Assembly: GCA_003427395.1 (NCBI GenBank)
Contig: BFEA01000642.1
Coordinates: 581,822 to 615,109 of the forward strand
Length of the DNA: 33,288 nucleotides
DNA from: Chara braunii
Lineage: Eukaryota; Streptophyta; Charophyceae; Charales; Characeae
Direction of reading: 5' to 3'
This document shows positions 20,035-31,222 of the stretch, piece by piece. The notes beneath the pieces were generated by a model. That model made no database searches, was not told the DNA's origin, and was given only the letters and a program-made list of their open reading frames with translations. Within the stretch, counting starts at the first letter, position 1, and every line of letters starts with the position of its first letter. A program made the translations under genes and the position numbers.

Positions 20035-21640
20035 CTTCAGTCTTAGCTTGAATTTCTTCAGCCTGGACCCAGAGATCCAGTCATTCCTTGGTGTCCCATC
20101 CATTTTTTCCAGCTCGTAGGCTCCATAATTTCCTCAACGCCTGACCTTGTAGGGTCCTTGCCACCTCTTGTCCAACTTTCTTGACCATTGTTTTTCCAGA
20201 GACGAGTCGTAAAGTAGCACTACGTCTCCAATTTCCAATAGTTCTTCTCTTACACGTGGGAGTTTATCTCATTTCTCCTTATCCTTCCCTCGGTTGTCTG
20301 CCGCTTCTTGGATTATATCTTCCGTGATGCTGACTTGTCTTGCTCGGATATCCAGTAATTCCTCTAGGAATAGGTCATTTTCCAGATCTTGCTTTCGCCA
20401 AGTCTTTAGAAAACTCTCTATTGGAAAGATGACATGTCTTCCATACCACAAAGTCGCAGGAGCATATCCTGTGGTCCTCTTCACCGTGATGTTTTCCACG
20501 AAAAAACACCGTCCGTAGAAACTTAGGCCCTAAGTTAGGCTTCCCAGCAGTCCACTTAGCCAGTAGATTAATGATGGTGTTATGCCCTCTCTCTACTGGT
20601 GCATTCGCCTGAGGGTGTGCCTTGGTCGTGTATCTGGCAATTACCCTGAGATCATCCAAAAGTTATTTTACCTCCCCGCATGTAAACTCAGATCCTCTGT
20701 CCATTGTGAATTCCACCACGAAAGGGTATCGGAGGTAATATTATTTGATACAATCAGCCAAAACTGCCCAGTCTTGGTTCGAATGACTTTCCCATCAACA
20801 AACCCCGTAAGGTTATCCCTAGCATCAAAGATATAGTTATATCCCCCAATCCCTTGCGGCATTGTCAAAAGATCCATGTGAATCACTGCCCCTACATCTT
20901 TAATGTAACTTGGATGTAAAGACTCTTTGTTCCTGATTGGTGATCTGATTTGGCATAGTACACAAGATTCGCAGTAAGTCCGGATCATCCCATACATTCT
21001 TTCCCAGAAGTACAACTCAGATATCTTCTTGACTGTTGCAGCGAAGCCTCTATGACCACCTACAGGCCCATCATGGAGAGCTGCTATGACGTCAATCTGA
21101 CGATTTCTGCCACAAATGACCCTTCTAGGAGGCCCACGTTTATCTCTTATAAAAAGGTGTCCTCCTTGTACTATATAGTGATCTCTCATGCGGAGGGTCT
21201 TTTTACTAACCTCTCTTTCTCTCGTGTCCCCTGAGAGAAGAAGTCCCATCTCCAAGTGGAACCCGTTATATTCCTCTTCTCGAAAATCTTCCGAGATTTT
21301 ACCTTGCTCAAACTCTTCTCCCTCCAATTCCTCACTGAACTCGTAGTCATTTCCGAGTACTATCTCATCGGGCTTTACCACTTCCTCGCCATCCTCTGCC
21401 TGGACCTGTAGGAGAGAGTTAGCAAGGTAATGTACTCTCTCCATTGTCAGCACGTGCTGATCAGCTTGTCTCACTCCAGCCTCAATTATTACCGGATCGT
21501 CTGTCAGACGGTAAGTCTCTGCCAAGGCTAGTTCAACCATCCACTCTTCGTTCCTTTCTCCCCATGAGTTCTCCTCAACGAAAGGTTTCAACACTAACCC
21601 TTCGATTTTCACGAAGGTTGATGGCGCAAACCACATGGTG
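20026..21640 (-). pseudogene. Ty3/Gypsy integrase (decayed)
   Basis: Integrase inserts element cDNA into host DNA. The H2C2 zinc domain is visible as H-x6-H (HDGPVGGH) followed about 30 residues later by CVLC. The catalytic core shows VIHMDLL (first Asp), IFDARDN and, after a frameshift near 20735, FTMDRGSEF (second Asp) and HPQANAPVERGH (Glu). A typical GYAPATLWYG segment follows. The C-terminal domain is recognisable from VREELLEIGDVVLLYD, RWQGPYKV, GAYELEKMDG and GSRLKKF. Lesions include a frameshift near 21690, a frameshift near 20735, a TAA near 20670, TGA 20269-20271, TGA 20134-20136 and a frameshift near 20510. The frame ends at TGA 20026-20028. Confidence 0.85.
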
Positions 21641-22350
21641 TCCCTCTCCTGGCCTCCTTATCGTTAACACTTAGCTTCCATGACTTCACATGGAGCTATA
21701 TATCTTCTTCATCCAAAAATCCATCTACCGATGGTGCTTCTTCTTTGGATTCTTCAGGCTTTTCCTATTCTATCCTGCTCAAACCATCGACCCTGTTCTT
21801 ACTTCCTGGGATACGTTCCAGCTGAAAGTCGAACATCCAGATGTACGTGAACCATCTGGCGATTGTGGGATCCGTAGGCGTTAAGTTCTTGAGAGAATCC
21901 ATAAACGTTGTTGGATCTATCCTCATAACAAACCTCCTCCCGTAGAGGTAATGCCTGGAGATGTGCAAACAGTGCAATACTGCCAAGGCCTCTCTCTTGA
22001 ATTGAGAGTAGTTCATTTCAGTAGTGTTGAGGGTTCGACTCTCAAGTCGCAATGGACTTTCCTTTCCTCCAGAATCAGCCTGTATCAGAACTCCTCCCAG
22101 GGTTGTTGGTCCAGCGTTGGTTTCTACGATGAAGGGTCGTTCAATAATGGCATCATAGTCTGGAACACCCAGCACAAGACCCCCTTCCTCAAATTCCTTC
22201 GTCAAGTCCTTTACCACCTGTTCCTGCTTCTCTCCCCATTCCCATTCTTGATTTTTCCTTACCAACTTCCTCACATGTTTTGTCTTAGCGGCAAACCTTT
22301 CAATGAATACTCTCCAGAATCTACACGTTCCAAGAAAACATCTCACTTCA
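21640..22350 (-). pseudogene. Ty3/Gypsy RNase H and linker (decayed)
   Basis: RNase H removes RNA from the cDNA hybrid. The run from RT continues through the connection domain (VRCFLGTCRFWRVFI) into FIVETNAGPTTLGGVLIQ, the first catalytic motif. There the usual catalytic Asp (T-D-A) is Asn (T-N-A), a likely inactivating change. NYSQFKREALAVLHCL carries the catalytic Glu, and VMRIDPTTF holds the next Asp. IPGSKNRVDGLSR is the usual end of the domain. It stops at TAG 21765-21767. An acidic linker continues in the same frame to a second TAG near 21700, after which the frame shifts into integrase. Confidence 0.85.
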
Positions 22351-23070
22351 CTGACATTCCTGAATGGCGTTGGCCATTCAAGGATCTTATTTGTTTTCTT
22401 GGTGTCTGGACTACGTCCTTGTTCATTGCACAGGAAACCTTAAATGGTGGCTTCCTTCATGTAGTGCTTGAATTTTGCTCCACTGGCCGTGAGGTTGTAC
22501 TCTTGTAACAAGTCAAGTACTTTTCTGAGATCATTGACATGATCCGAGACAAACTTCCTTGTGCCAGGTGCAACCTCTTGCTCATTTTTCTCCATTGATC
22601 CTTTTACCGCAATGTCATCAATATAGGGCTCAGTAATCTGCGGGCTGATCGGTTGCATGACTCTTACCATGCTTCTCTGCACCATGGCTACTGCGTTTGT
22701 CCATCCTTGGGGTGCCACGTTCATATGAATCAACCCTCTGAGAGTGTGCATCGCAGTGATTGGCCTATCAGTCGGATAGACTGGAAACTGGTCGTAACCA
22801 GAATATAGATCTATGAGCGAAATAATAGCCCTTCCTGCACATGCCTCAGAGAGCTGATCTGCGTTAGGAAGCCCACCAGCATCCCTAACTGTTACAAGCT
22901 TCAATTTCTGCAAATCCTGCACCCATCTAAGCACTCCGTTTGGCTTAATAAAACAGAACCATGGTGATGCGTATGGTCCGCTAGAGTACCCTGCCACATG
23001 CAATCCAATCTTCTCATTCAGATACTCCACTACTCTTCTTTGATCATTGAAGAAAGTCCTAAATTCCTAC
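22350..23070 (-). pseudogene. Ty3/Gypsy reverse transcriptase (5'-truncated, decayed)
   Basis: Reverse transcriptase copies element RNA to DNA. The frame starts abruptly near 23070, with a TAG a few codons into the remaining sequence. Recognisable blocks are SGPYASPWFCFIKPNG, WVQDLQKL, IISLIDLYSGYDQ (motif A, with Asp), MNVAPQGWTNA (motif B) and EPYIDDIAVKG (motif C, YIDD catalytic Asp pair intact). A TAA at 22440-22442 interrupts the end of the domain; the frame then continues unbroken into RNase H. The N-terminal fingers and everything normally upstream (protease, gag) are missing at this edge. Confidence 0.88.
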
Positions 23071-23516
23071 CTAATGCGAAAAAGCAAAAAACACAAGTTC
23101 CGAAAAGAAGGTCCGAAATTCCGAGAGCCATCGGGGCTCGACAAGATTCGAAAAAGAATTCGAAGAAGAATTTGAAAAGGAAATTTCAAAAAGAACGAAG
23201 CAAAATTCCCTCGCGATGTCCGCGCCTAAAAAGTTCCGAAACCTAAACAAAAGAAACAACATCAGCATTTATTATTTGCGCGCTTGGCGGCGCACCGGCC
23301 ATCCACCCGACCAATCAATCGCCCATCCCGGGAGCCACCCAGCTCCGAACTCAACCATCTGAAAAGAATCGACGCAAACGACGAAGAAGCGAGGGTACTG
23401 ATGCAATTTCCCATCCATCCCAATCTCCCGTCATTGGCCCAACCTTCCCAGCTTAGCACCCCTCATTGCAATCACGCAGAAAGTCGCGCGCTACAGAAAG
23501 TGGTTCGTCACAGTGC
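23071..23516 (+). other. LINE 5' leader with a 12-bp tandem repeat
   Basis: This CpG-containing leader precedes ORF1. At 23147-23195 a 12-bp unit (TTCGAAAAAGAA, TTCGAAGAAGAA, TTTGAAAAGGAA, then ATTTCAAAAAGAA) is repeated about four times. LINE leaders commonly hold the internal promoter, but no specific promoter motif could be identified. Confidence 0.4.
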
Positions 23517-24714
23517 ATGATGGGAGACCCAAATGAGCCTGACCCTTCCGGACCATCTCCTGGGCCTCTGTCTACGGTAGAAAAAGACAGAGTAAAAATC
23601 ATATTTTCGGAGTGCTATTATGAAGGTATTCTTCCAGATGACTTATCTCCGGAGAGCGTGGAAATCGGGGATGACTACGCAAAACTTGTAGTCAACCCCG
23701 AAATCTACGAGATCCAAGAAGAATGGTTGTATGAGAATGCGGTATCGGTTTTCTTTGGAAAAGACTCTAAGTCCCTTCCCGTCAAAGTCAAAGTTAGGCT
23801 AATCCGGATGTACGAAAATGGATGGGCAAAGAGTGTAGCAATCCAGGCCCCCCCCAAAAGCGGAGTGTTCCATAATGAAGGCCACAACCTCATCACTTAT
23901 GTTGCTTCTGCGAAGGAGATCGCCACCTGGATGTTGAGAAAGAAGGAGGACAAAATTGTTCTGGATAACAAAGAATTTCATGTCTCTTTCCGTCCTTGGA
24001 TGAATGAGGAGGAACTCTTTGAGTGGCGCAAAGCACTCCGTTACAATTTGTTTTGGATTAGGTGTAAGTTCATTCCCGTGGTTGCACTACCCTATCTGTC
24101 TACAGCTGTTACGAAAGCCTTTGGGAATATAATAAAAAAACATCAGACATTCTCAGAGAGGTGATCACCGGAGTTGGTAAATATCCGGTTTGATCTGGAC
24201 CCTTCTGCTCGGGTATGGTACAAGCCATACCTGGTCATAGACCTAATAAAGGGGGGTTTTGTAGAAATCGAAGTTGTCCATGCTCAGACTCCTTGGTGCA
24301 ATACCTGTCGTCAACACTTCCACACCCAGGAAGATGAGTCCTGCCCCTCGAAACAAGTGCAGAAAGGGCAAAACAAGCCCGTGAAGAAACCCAAGGACGG
24401 AACTGACCCGTCGGGCCCGAATGACCCGTCTGACCCTAGGGATGAATCTGGTTCGAAAGACGGGACCGACCCGAAGGAGAAAACAGGGCAGAAGGAAAGT
24501 TCGAAGTACGAGGATGGCTCCGGAGGCAAAGATGGATCGGTGTTGGGAGAGAAGGATGGAGAAAAACGGATGGAAAGGAAGGATGGGTCGAATCCCTCGG
24601 ACGGTGTAGATCCAAAGACGGGCACAAATCAGCAAGTGATGAAAGATCAGGCAGGGTCTGTGGAGGAGGGGGAAGGCTTGGGAACAAAGGGGGTAATGAG
24701 GGAGAACGAGGCCG

Positions 24715-24747
<33 letters not shown>

Positions 24748-26439
24748 TGCCTCTCGCAAACAAGATCCAAAGAAGGGGACGCAACCGGCGGGGGTTAAGA
24801 AGAAGCGCGTTAAGATATATAGAGAAAAACTCAAACCAAACCCAGCAGGGCTGACATGCCAACCGCCAGTCAAGATATGGTTATGACCGACAGGGATGCT
24901 AACCAGGAAAAATCTGCGAGGAAACAACATGACAGTTGTTGGAGGGTACTAAAAGTTGGATTGCTGAAGAGGAGAAAGAATTGTCGGAGAAGGAGGAGGT
25001 TGCGAAGGTACGTAGAGCCACAGGGGAACATGCTTCCACAGAGAAGCAACCCCAGGATGGCACATTCGGAGAAGGACAAGGGGTTGGACAGGAACGACAC
25101 AACGAGGCCGCTGCTCCGAAAGGAAAAGATGGCATGCCAAAAGGTAAGAGTCAGAACGAGACTCCGACAGTCTCTACCTTCACCGCCACAGTACCCGACG
25201 CCCATGGAAGTCCTAACAAGGACCAACATGGGGATCACCGGACTTCCGCGGATACAACCGTAGCAGTCTCCACTCTGTTCAGCCCAGTGGCAGGAAAATG
25301 GCATGTACAATGATGCAGGTTCAGACGTTGATCAAGATGAATTTGTTGGCTTAAAGGCCCACCCGCTGGCTAGAAAACGTGATACCACCCTTTCCCCCAC
25401 CATCTCAAGGACCAGTTCGTCCTTTCTACATGGCAATGAGGAAGAAAGGATGGAACAGCAAGGGGAACGAGAACGAGAACGAGATCACGAGTCATAGCCA
25501 GAGTTTTTTTCACCCACAGATGGACTAACGGACCACTCAGAAGGAGTGATCACAAGGGACAGTACAGGTGAAGGCTTTCTCCTGCCACGCCTGTTCTCGA
25601 CTCCGGAAAAGGAAAAGGGGTCCTCACCCTTACAGCCCCTTGCTCATCGTTCTTCGATGAAAAGGCCTCGGTTGGAGGCGTTGAAATCTCAAGCAAGAGG
25701 GTTGGAAGAAGAAGAGTGGGGCGCCCCTTCGGAAGATATAGTGTGCAACTCCCCCAAAAAAAGGGATAGGGATTTAGCTACGAAAACAGCAAGAAGATCT
25801 TTGACAATGGCGGTCCCGATGCGCACTATCAAAAGAACTGATAATTGTGCGGGACCACTTTCCGATTACCTGGTCCCCATAATCAGCCCCCATGATGGGA
25901 CGACACCTAGATTCCTTACTCTACAAGGTAAGGATGAAACTCTCTTTATTCCCACTATCCTGTTGAAGAGTGTTTCCTACCCCTCCCCAGTGCTAGTGTG
26001 CAACTTGATCAAACTTCAAATAATGCAGTCTCTGGGAGAGGTGACACTACTTCCTGAGCCAAAAATAGCTCGCCATGTAGTGGACAGCCCAGAGGGTGGA
26101 AATTTCCTCCTCTTTATAGGTTTTATTGATCTGTCACATGTATCAGACAACAAACAACAGTGGGAGGGGTTGAGGATCCACTCGTTTGAACTGGCATACC
26201 TGGCTTCCCCCTCTTCGGCCCACCTATCATCCAATATTAAATTAATGTCTTCGCTCACAGCAGACGTGGTGGCAGGTTGGCTTGTCCAATCGGACAACCA
26301 AGGGTCGATTCTTGCAGATTCTTTTGCAAGCTCGCTCCAGAAGATGAGGAAGAGCAAAGTACTGTCCTTTGAGGAAAGGGAGTTTATAGAGGTTCGACCT
26401 GTGATCTGTACAACGGAAAAAGTCCCAGGCCTTATCTAA
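23517..26439 (+). pseudogene. LINE ORF1 protein (zinc-knuckle RNA-binding, decayed)
   Basis: The frame starts at MMGDPNEPDPSGP (ATG 23517). Residues ~25-270 resemble the DUF4283-type N-terminal part of plant LINE ORF1 or gag-like proteins. CNTCRQHFHTQEDESC (C-x2-C-x4-H-x6-C, near 24300) is a zinc-knuckle variant. A Gly/Asp/Ser/Lys-rich low-complexity stretch follows (24.36-24.65 kb), then a proline run encoded by C32 (24716-24747). Lesions are TGA 24162-24164, frame changes at the C run, near 24930 and near 25300, and TAG 25495-25497. The last part (25546-26439) is open and ends with TAA 26437-26439, 25 bp before the ORF2 ATG. ORF1 proteins bind the LINE RNA as a ribonucleoprotein. Confidence 0.7.
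24716..24747 (+). repeat. Poly(C) homopolymer, 32 nt
   Basis: Thirty-two consecutive C lie inside ORF1 and encode a poly-proline run. The frame that looks most natural downstream differs from the one upstream, so the run length has probably slipped, either in the genome or in sequencing. Confidence 0.95.
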
Positions 26440-26464
26440 ACCACTGCAGGCCCAGGTGGTGAGG

Positions 26465-29400
26465 ATGGTTTTACCCAATAGAATCATAATCGCCACCTGG
26501 AACGTACGTGGTTAGGAGACCAAAATAACATCTTTAAGAGACGAAGAATTGTAGATTGGGCTCATTCGGACCAAGTTCAGGTAATCTGCGTACAAGAAAC
26601 CAAAATAAACGAAGACAAAATGGCGGACATTCTGAACTGGTGGCCTGACCCTCAACTTTGGTCCCCGGCAGATGGGACCAAAGGAGGAGTGGCTATACTC
26701 CTGGATAAAAACCTGGAGGTCGAGATCATTGATAGTTGTACTGACACCGAAGGCCGCTGGGCCTGGGTAAAATTGGGTGTAGCAGACGAAGACTGGGTCG
26801 TCATGTCCGTTTACGCCCCTGTGGACTACTCTGCAAGAATATTTTTCTTTGCGAATCTACCTAAGTTTACGCCCGATACTGAGAACCTCATTATTGCAGG
26901 AGACTGAAACTGCGTGCTCAATCCTGGGCTTGACTCACCGAACACCTTCACAATTCGCACAGACACTCTGCTCCTGAGTTCTTTTATGGAGTCTAAGGGC
27001 TTGAATGATGTATTTAGAATACTTAACCCAGACACCTCTGGTTACACCTGGTTTGGCCCACGCTTAGCGCCCCGTGCCCCTCAACCCAAAAGAAGACTAG
27101 ATTTTCTGTTGGCACGCGGGGACCCATGGGAAAGGTGTATGTGGTCAGTCAGGGGGACTACATCTATGTCAGATCACTACCCAGTTCTAATGGAGGTACT
27201 ATCTAAGGAAATAGTGGCACAACACAAACCCCCATTCAGACTAAACACCAAGCTACTAAAAGACTCGGGGATACCACAATGGGTTAAGGACCAGATGAAA
27301 GTCTGGGATCTAGCAAAGGATCTCTTCATTACTTATGAGGATTGGGTGGATGTGCGTATGAGCATCCTCCAGTCTGCAATGATTGAGTTCTCTAGAATAT
27401 AAGCAGCAGCACGCAACTGGAAAGAGAAACAGCTCACCCAGACAATAGAACTAGCGGAAAGTAGAATGGATATAGATCCGTTCGAGGAATATTATTGGGG
27501 CGGGAAAAGGAAGAAAGCACTAGAAGAGTTGGAAGCAATTGAAATTCAAAAGCAAGCAGATTGGCTTGACTGGCTAAAAATCAGGGGAATCTGTGGCTTT
27601 GACCGTATGACAATAAAGACTTTCAGGGTGCTAATTTTACGTAAAGCGAAACCAATCATGAGAGAACTTCAGCACCCCTTCGATCTGATTGCCCCCATAG
27701 CCACAGAAACTCAAGACCTCTGCTCCTATGCGATGAAATACTTCCAAGACATAGTCTCCACTAGAAGACCATTCGATGATTTTGACTCTGATCTTTCCCA
27801 ATTTTCTGATTTTTGGAATAATTCAGACCGTAGTATTTATAGGCAGGCTGGTCTAGATTTGGATGCACCAATTAACAAAGAAGAGGTTATCCAGGCCGCA
27901 CGGCAGATGGCAAAGGGCAAGTGCCCAGGGCCTGATGGACTTCCCATACAGTTTTTTTGGTCCGCTTGGGAGGCTTTCGACCAGTTCTTTGGTGATATCT
28001 ATAATGAATCTCTTTCCTCCGGAACCCTCCCAAAAGGAATATAGTCCAAGGAATGATCTCTCTTTTATACAAAAAGGGTGATAAAAGGAAAATCAGAAAC
28101 TGGCATCCGATCTCAGTGCTTAGCGTCTCTTATAAGCTGCTGGCGAAAGTCCTAGCTCAGAGATTGGCTACGGTTCTCCCTCAACTGATTGGGCTTGAGC
28201 AAGGAGCTTTTGTCAAAAACCGTTTTATCTTCGATAATATACTAGCTACAGTTCAGGCCTTGGAAATAATTGGGCAGGACAGACGTAAGGTAGCTATCCT
28301 AATGCTAGACATGGAAAAAGCGTACGATAAAGTAGGATGGGCCTTCGTCAATACCTCCCTACTCAAGATGGGTTTCGGCCCGCAGTTTCGAAAATGGACT
28401 AAGGCGATGTACGCTAAGGCCACGACCAGGGTTCTGGTAAACAACAAACAGTCAGATGAGTTCCCTTTGACTCGTTCATTGCGCCAAGGATGTCCCCTAG
28501 CCCCCCTTATTTTTGTGATTCAACTCGAAACATTGCTGGATAACATAAGGAACAACCCCCGATTAGAGGGTCTCCGCTTATCACCATCCTTCCAATGGAA
28601 GGGTGGTGCTATAGCGGATGATCTCACGGTGGCCTGTACGAACACACCTAGTTGTCCCACAAAGCTTCGTAGAGTAATAGATAATTACCGTGTATTGTCA
28701 GAAGCCTCCATAAATTGGGACAAGTCGGTTTATTTCTTACCCCCCTCCCTGGAGCTGTGTGTGGATTGGGGACTCCGACGGGTTCCTGCTAATGCAGCTG
28801 ATAGGTTCTTGGGTGTTCAAGTTTCCTTGTCTAACTGCTCCAGAGTACAGGATAACATTTTGACAGACAAGGTTATCTCAAGGATCGCTGGCTGGGAGCG
28901 GAGGACTCACCTTTCTCTCTTTGGGCGGGCTTTGGTTCTTTCCTCGTCAGCCTTCTCACTTCTATGGTTCCCTCTGTGTATCCATTACCTGGGTGACGAA
29001 GCTTACAAGCAAATCAGAAGAGCAGCAGGCAGATCTCTTTGGAAGCCGGATGCCACCTCGGATCAAGGCTTCATATCTAAAGTGGCTTGGGAGGTAATAG
29101 CCACTCCTAGAAAAAAGGGCATCTGGGTCTTCTAGATCCTAGGCAACAGAATGTCGCCCTGCTGGCTAAATGGCCGGTTCAAGCAATGCTGGAGGCAGGG
29201 TCGAAACTCTGGATGCACATGGCGGAATACATTCTTGGCAAAGAATGGGAACTCCGCGATCATACAAGGATATGGCAATGCATTCTGCTGCCCTCGTTCA
29301 GCAACCGAAGACCGAGATCCCCAATCTGGAGACGGATATTGGGCGCATGGAACAAGATAAGACCAAATAAGTGGCAGTCTCCCTCCACGAAGGGTGAAGT

Positions 29401-30719
29401 TTTCAATCAGGTTCTGTTTGACAATCCACATATTTTGCAGACAGATGGTACTCCATTCTCGGCAGCTGAAGTAGCAGGCAACTTTGGTACCTCCTGGATC
29501 AAAAAAGGTATACTTCAAGTAAAAGACATATGGGACCATAGTAGACAGACCTGGTCATCAGCTGCACAGCTTAGGCGTAAGCTCCCGAGGCTCCATAGAG
29601 TCGCAGAGCACTTGGAGACCTTAATACAGGCCATGCCTCATCATTGGCATGGCCTGCTTCAGGGGGACTCAGAAAATGCGGAAGGTACCTGGCTTTCGGG
29701 CAGCAGGTGACCCCAACTGCATCTACCGGATCTTGGGCCCGGACTTGGCATCTGGGCTGCGAGTTCAGAAATGGCGACATCTTGGGATTACTGGCATGAT
29801 GGACGACTGAGGCTTGAGGAGGAAGACACTCATTTAGAAACCTCCAGGGGTCTGACAGAGGTTCGGGTCTGTGTACAAGAATCAGGACACAATAAGAAAA
29901 CAGTGATTCTGGGGAGAGACGCTGCATCTTACAAAGTTGAACCTTTGCAGACAGGATGGTCAATCCAAGACTCAGTATTGTCGGGCTCGTCTGCCTCGTC
30001 TTTCATCCCGTTGATGCAGTATGTGGCACTAAAGTTGGAGTCCAGATTCAACAAGCACAGCTGAGCAGGACCCCAGCATCACTGGCGGTCAGTCGAGCAC
30101 GGACCCGCTCGCTTGATGGGGTTTCGGAACAGAAACTCAGACGCTTCTGGAAAGGACTTACTGTAACCCCAGTACAGAAGCATGCTAGTATTATGTGGAT
30201 ACAATCCCTGTTTGTAACAGCCACGGCAATCTGGCTATCCACTAAGGGAATGGACGTTCCACCACCTGTCAGAGATGCGACTGGGGGTGGGAGAACATGG
30301 CTCACTTATGGCTTCTCTGCCCTTTAGCAGATGAACTTCTTATGTGGTGGAAAAGGAACTGGCTTCACATCTCGGGAGGCGCATTTGATTGGTCCTACCA
30401 CTGGATGTTAACAGGCCTCCTTCCTGCAGGACTTAGCTACTCCTCGGAACTAGGATACCTAGCCCTCGTTTGTAGAGGGGCAATCATGGATGCTATATGG
30501 ACAGCAAGAAATGCTAGAGTTTTCCGCAGCAAAACACTACCTACCTGTCAACAACAGAGACTCATCAAAAAGAACATCAGGCTGATAGTGAGAGCTGACT
30601 GGCAAAAGAAAAACCTAATCTGGTTCCAGAGAACCTGGGCTAGAGGTAATAAGTTAGCCACAGTCAACCAGGAAGGTAGAATGATCATCTGCAAATGGCT
30701 CTCGGACACGTGCGACTAA
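26465..30719 (+). pseudogene. LINE ORF2: APE endonuclease, reverse transcriptase, zf-RVT-like end (decayed)
   Basis: ORF2 nicks target DNA and primes reverse transcription there. The APE domain shows ATWNVRG, VQETK (catalytic Glu), SVYAPVD, IIAGD-x-NCVLNP and SDHYPV. RT shows GKCPGPDGLP, ISLLYKKGDK, LDMEKAYDK (motif A), LRQGCPLAPL (motif B) and IADDL (motif C, 28611-28622). The last normally begins with Tyr or Phe but here has Ile before ADD. Near the C terminus CQRCDWGWENMAHLWLLC is a C-x2-C-x8-H-x4-C zinc motif (30267-30320). Lesions: a likely 1-nt deletion near 26512 after NVRG, TGA 26905-26907 within the GD-x-N motif, TAA 27400-27402, a 2-nt insertion near 28043, a frameshift near 29130, TGA 29708-29710 and a frameshift near 30260. 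The stretch 28053-29135 is the longest intact frame. Confidence 0.88.
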
Positions 30720-31064
30720 GCAGAGGGATACAACAGAGTTTATTCCTTTTGAATTGGTTGAAATAGTGGCATTTAACTTTTGTCTGAGAGCACAGAGTCA
30801 GGGCATGAGACCAATAGGCGATGATGTTAGCAGACTAGTCGCCCTGCACCTTTTTCCCTGAGCTTCAAGTGATTTTTTGAGAAGAGTAGTAATTGGTTAC
30901 AGAGTAGCTGTGATCCTGGGCCCGGTTTTTAGGAGGTTTTGCTTTTGTGGGTCGGTCCCCAGCAGGTTCCGTCCCGGTTGAATTGTGAGGGCCCCGGCCT
31001 CTTTGATTACTCTGTTTGGAAATATAAATCTGGTATCTTCTCAAAAAAAAAAAGAAAAAAAAAA
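30720..31064 (+). other. LINE 3' UTR and poly(A) tail
   Basis: The TAA of ORF2 is followed by about 320 bp of G/T-rich non-coding DNA (GATCCTGGGCCCGG, GGTCGGTCCCCAGCAGG) and a tail of 11 A, one G and 10 A at 31043-31064. The tail fixes the element's 3' end and plus-strand orientation. Confidence 0.85.
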
Positions 31065-31213
31065 GGACGGTCTTTGCTGTTCTTTTCCGTTTTTTTTAAA
31101 TAAAAGCTGTCTTCTCCTCACTAGGGAGCACCTGGACTCTTACTTCGGGCAGATGCATCTGCCCGGTACCAACTGCACGCGTTGATGGGCGAGGTGCCCG
31201 TAGGACAAAAAAT
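31065..31213. other. Flank between the two poly(A) insertions, with a 20-bp palindrome
   Basis: No gene. CGGGCAGATGCATCTGCCCG at 31146-31165 is a perfect 20-bp palindrome. The sequence is not the missing part of the Gypsy element. Confidence 0.6.
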
Positions 31214-31222
31214 ATGGCAGTG

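Larger units (their letters stand above)
17833..23070 (-). mobile_element. Ty3/Gypsy retrotransposon, decayed, with pol preceding gag
   Basis: Minus-strand reading meets RT (23.06-22.35 kb), RNase H (22.35-21.77), integrase with a C-terminal domain (21.64-20.03) and then a gag-like gene with a CCHC knuckle (19.87-17.83). RT-RNase H-integrase order is diagnostic of Ty3/Gypsy, since Ty1/Copia has integrase first. In the standard element gag comes before pol; here it comes after, only about 150 bp beyond the pol stop, without an intervening LTR. Either two partial elements are joined or the element is permuted. The 5' side of RT is cut off at about 23070, where the LINE leader begins. At least a dozen nonsense and frameshift lesions make it non-functional. 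Confidence 0.85.
23071..31064 (+). mobile_element. L1-type LINE, nearly full length, inactive
   Basis: The element contains a 5' leader, ORF1 (23517-26439), ORF2 (26465-30719), a 3' UTR and a poly(A) tail (31043-31064). APE endonuclease at the N terminus of ORF2, an RT without RNase H, and a C-terminal CCHC-like zf-RVT motif are the layout of plant-type L1 LINEs. The 5' boundary is uncertain (between about 23065 and 23280). No target-site duplication could be matched, and the truncated Gypsy RT on the left does not resume on the right. So this is not a simple insertion into an intact Gypsy copy, or later deletions intervened. Confidence 0.85.

Noticed and set aside
19718-20060. LTR between the pol and gag parts of the Gypsy element
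   Set aside because: The gap is only about 150 bp, with no TG...CA ends, no primer-binding site and no second copy elsewhere in the window.
24243-25310. Minus-strand frames with poly-Gly stretches opposite LINE ORF1
   Set aside because: They are shadows of ORF1; the glycine run is the complement of the C32 tract.
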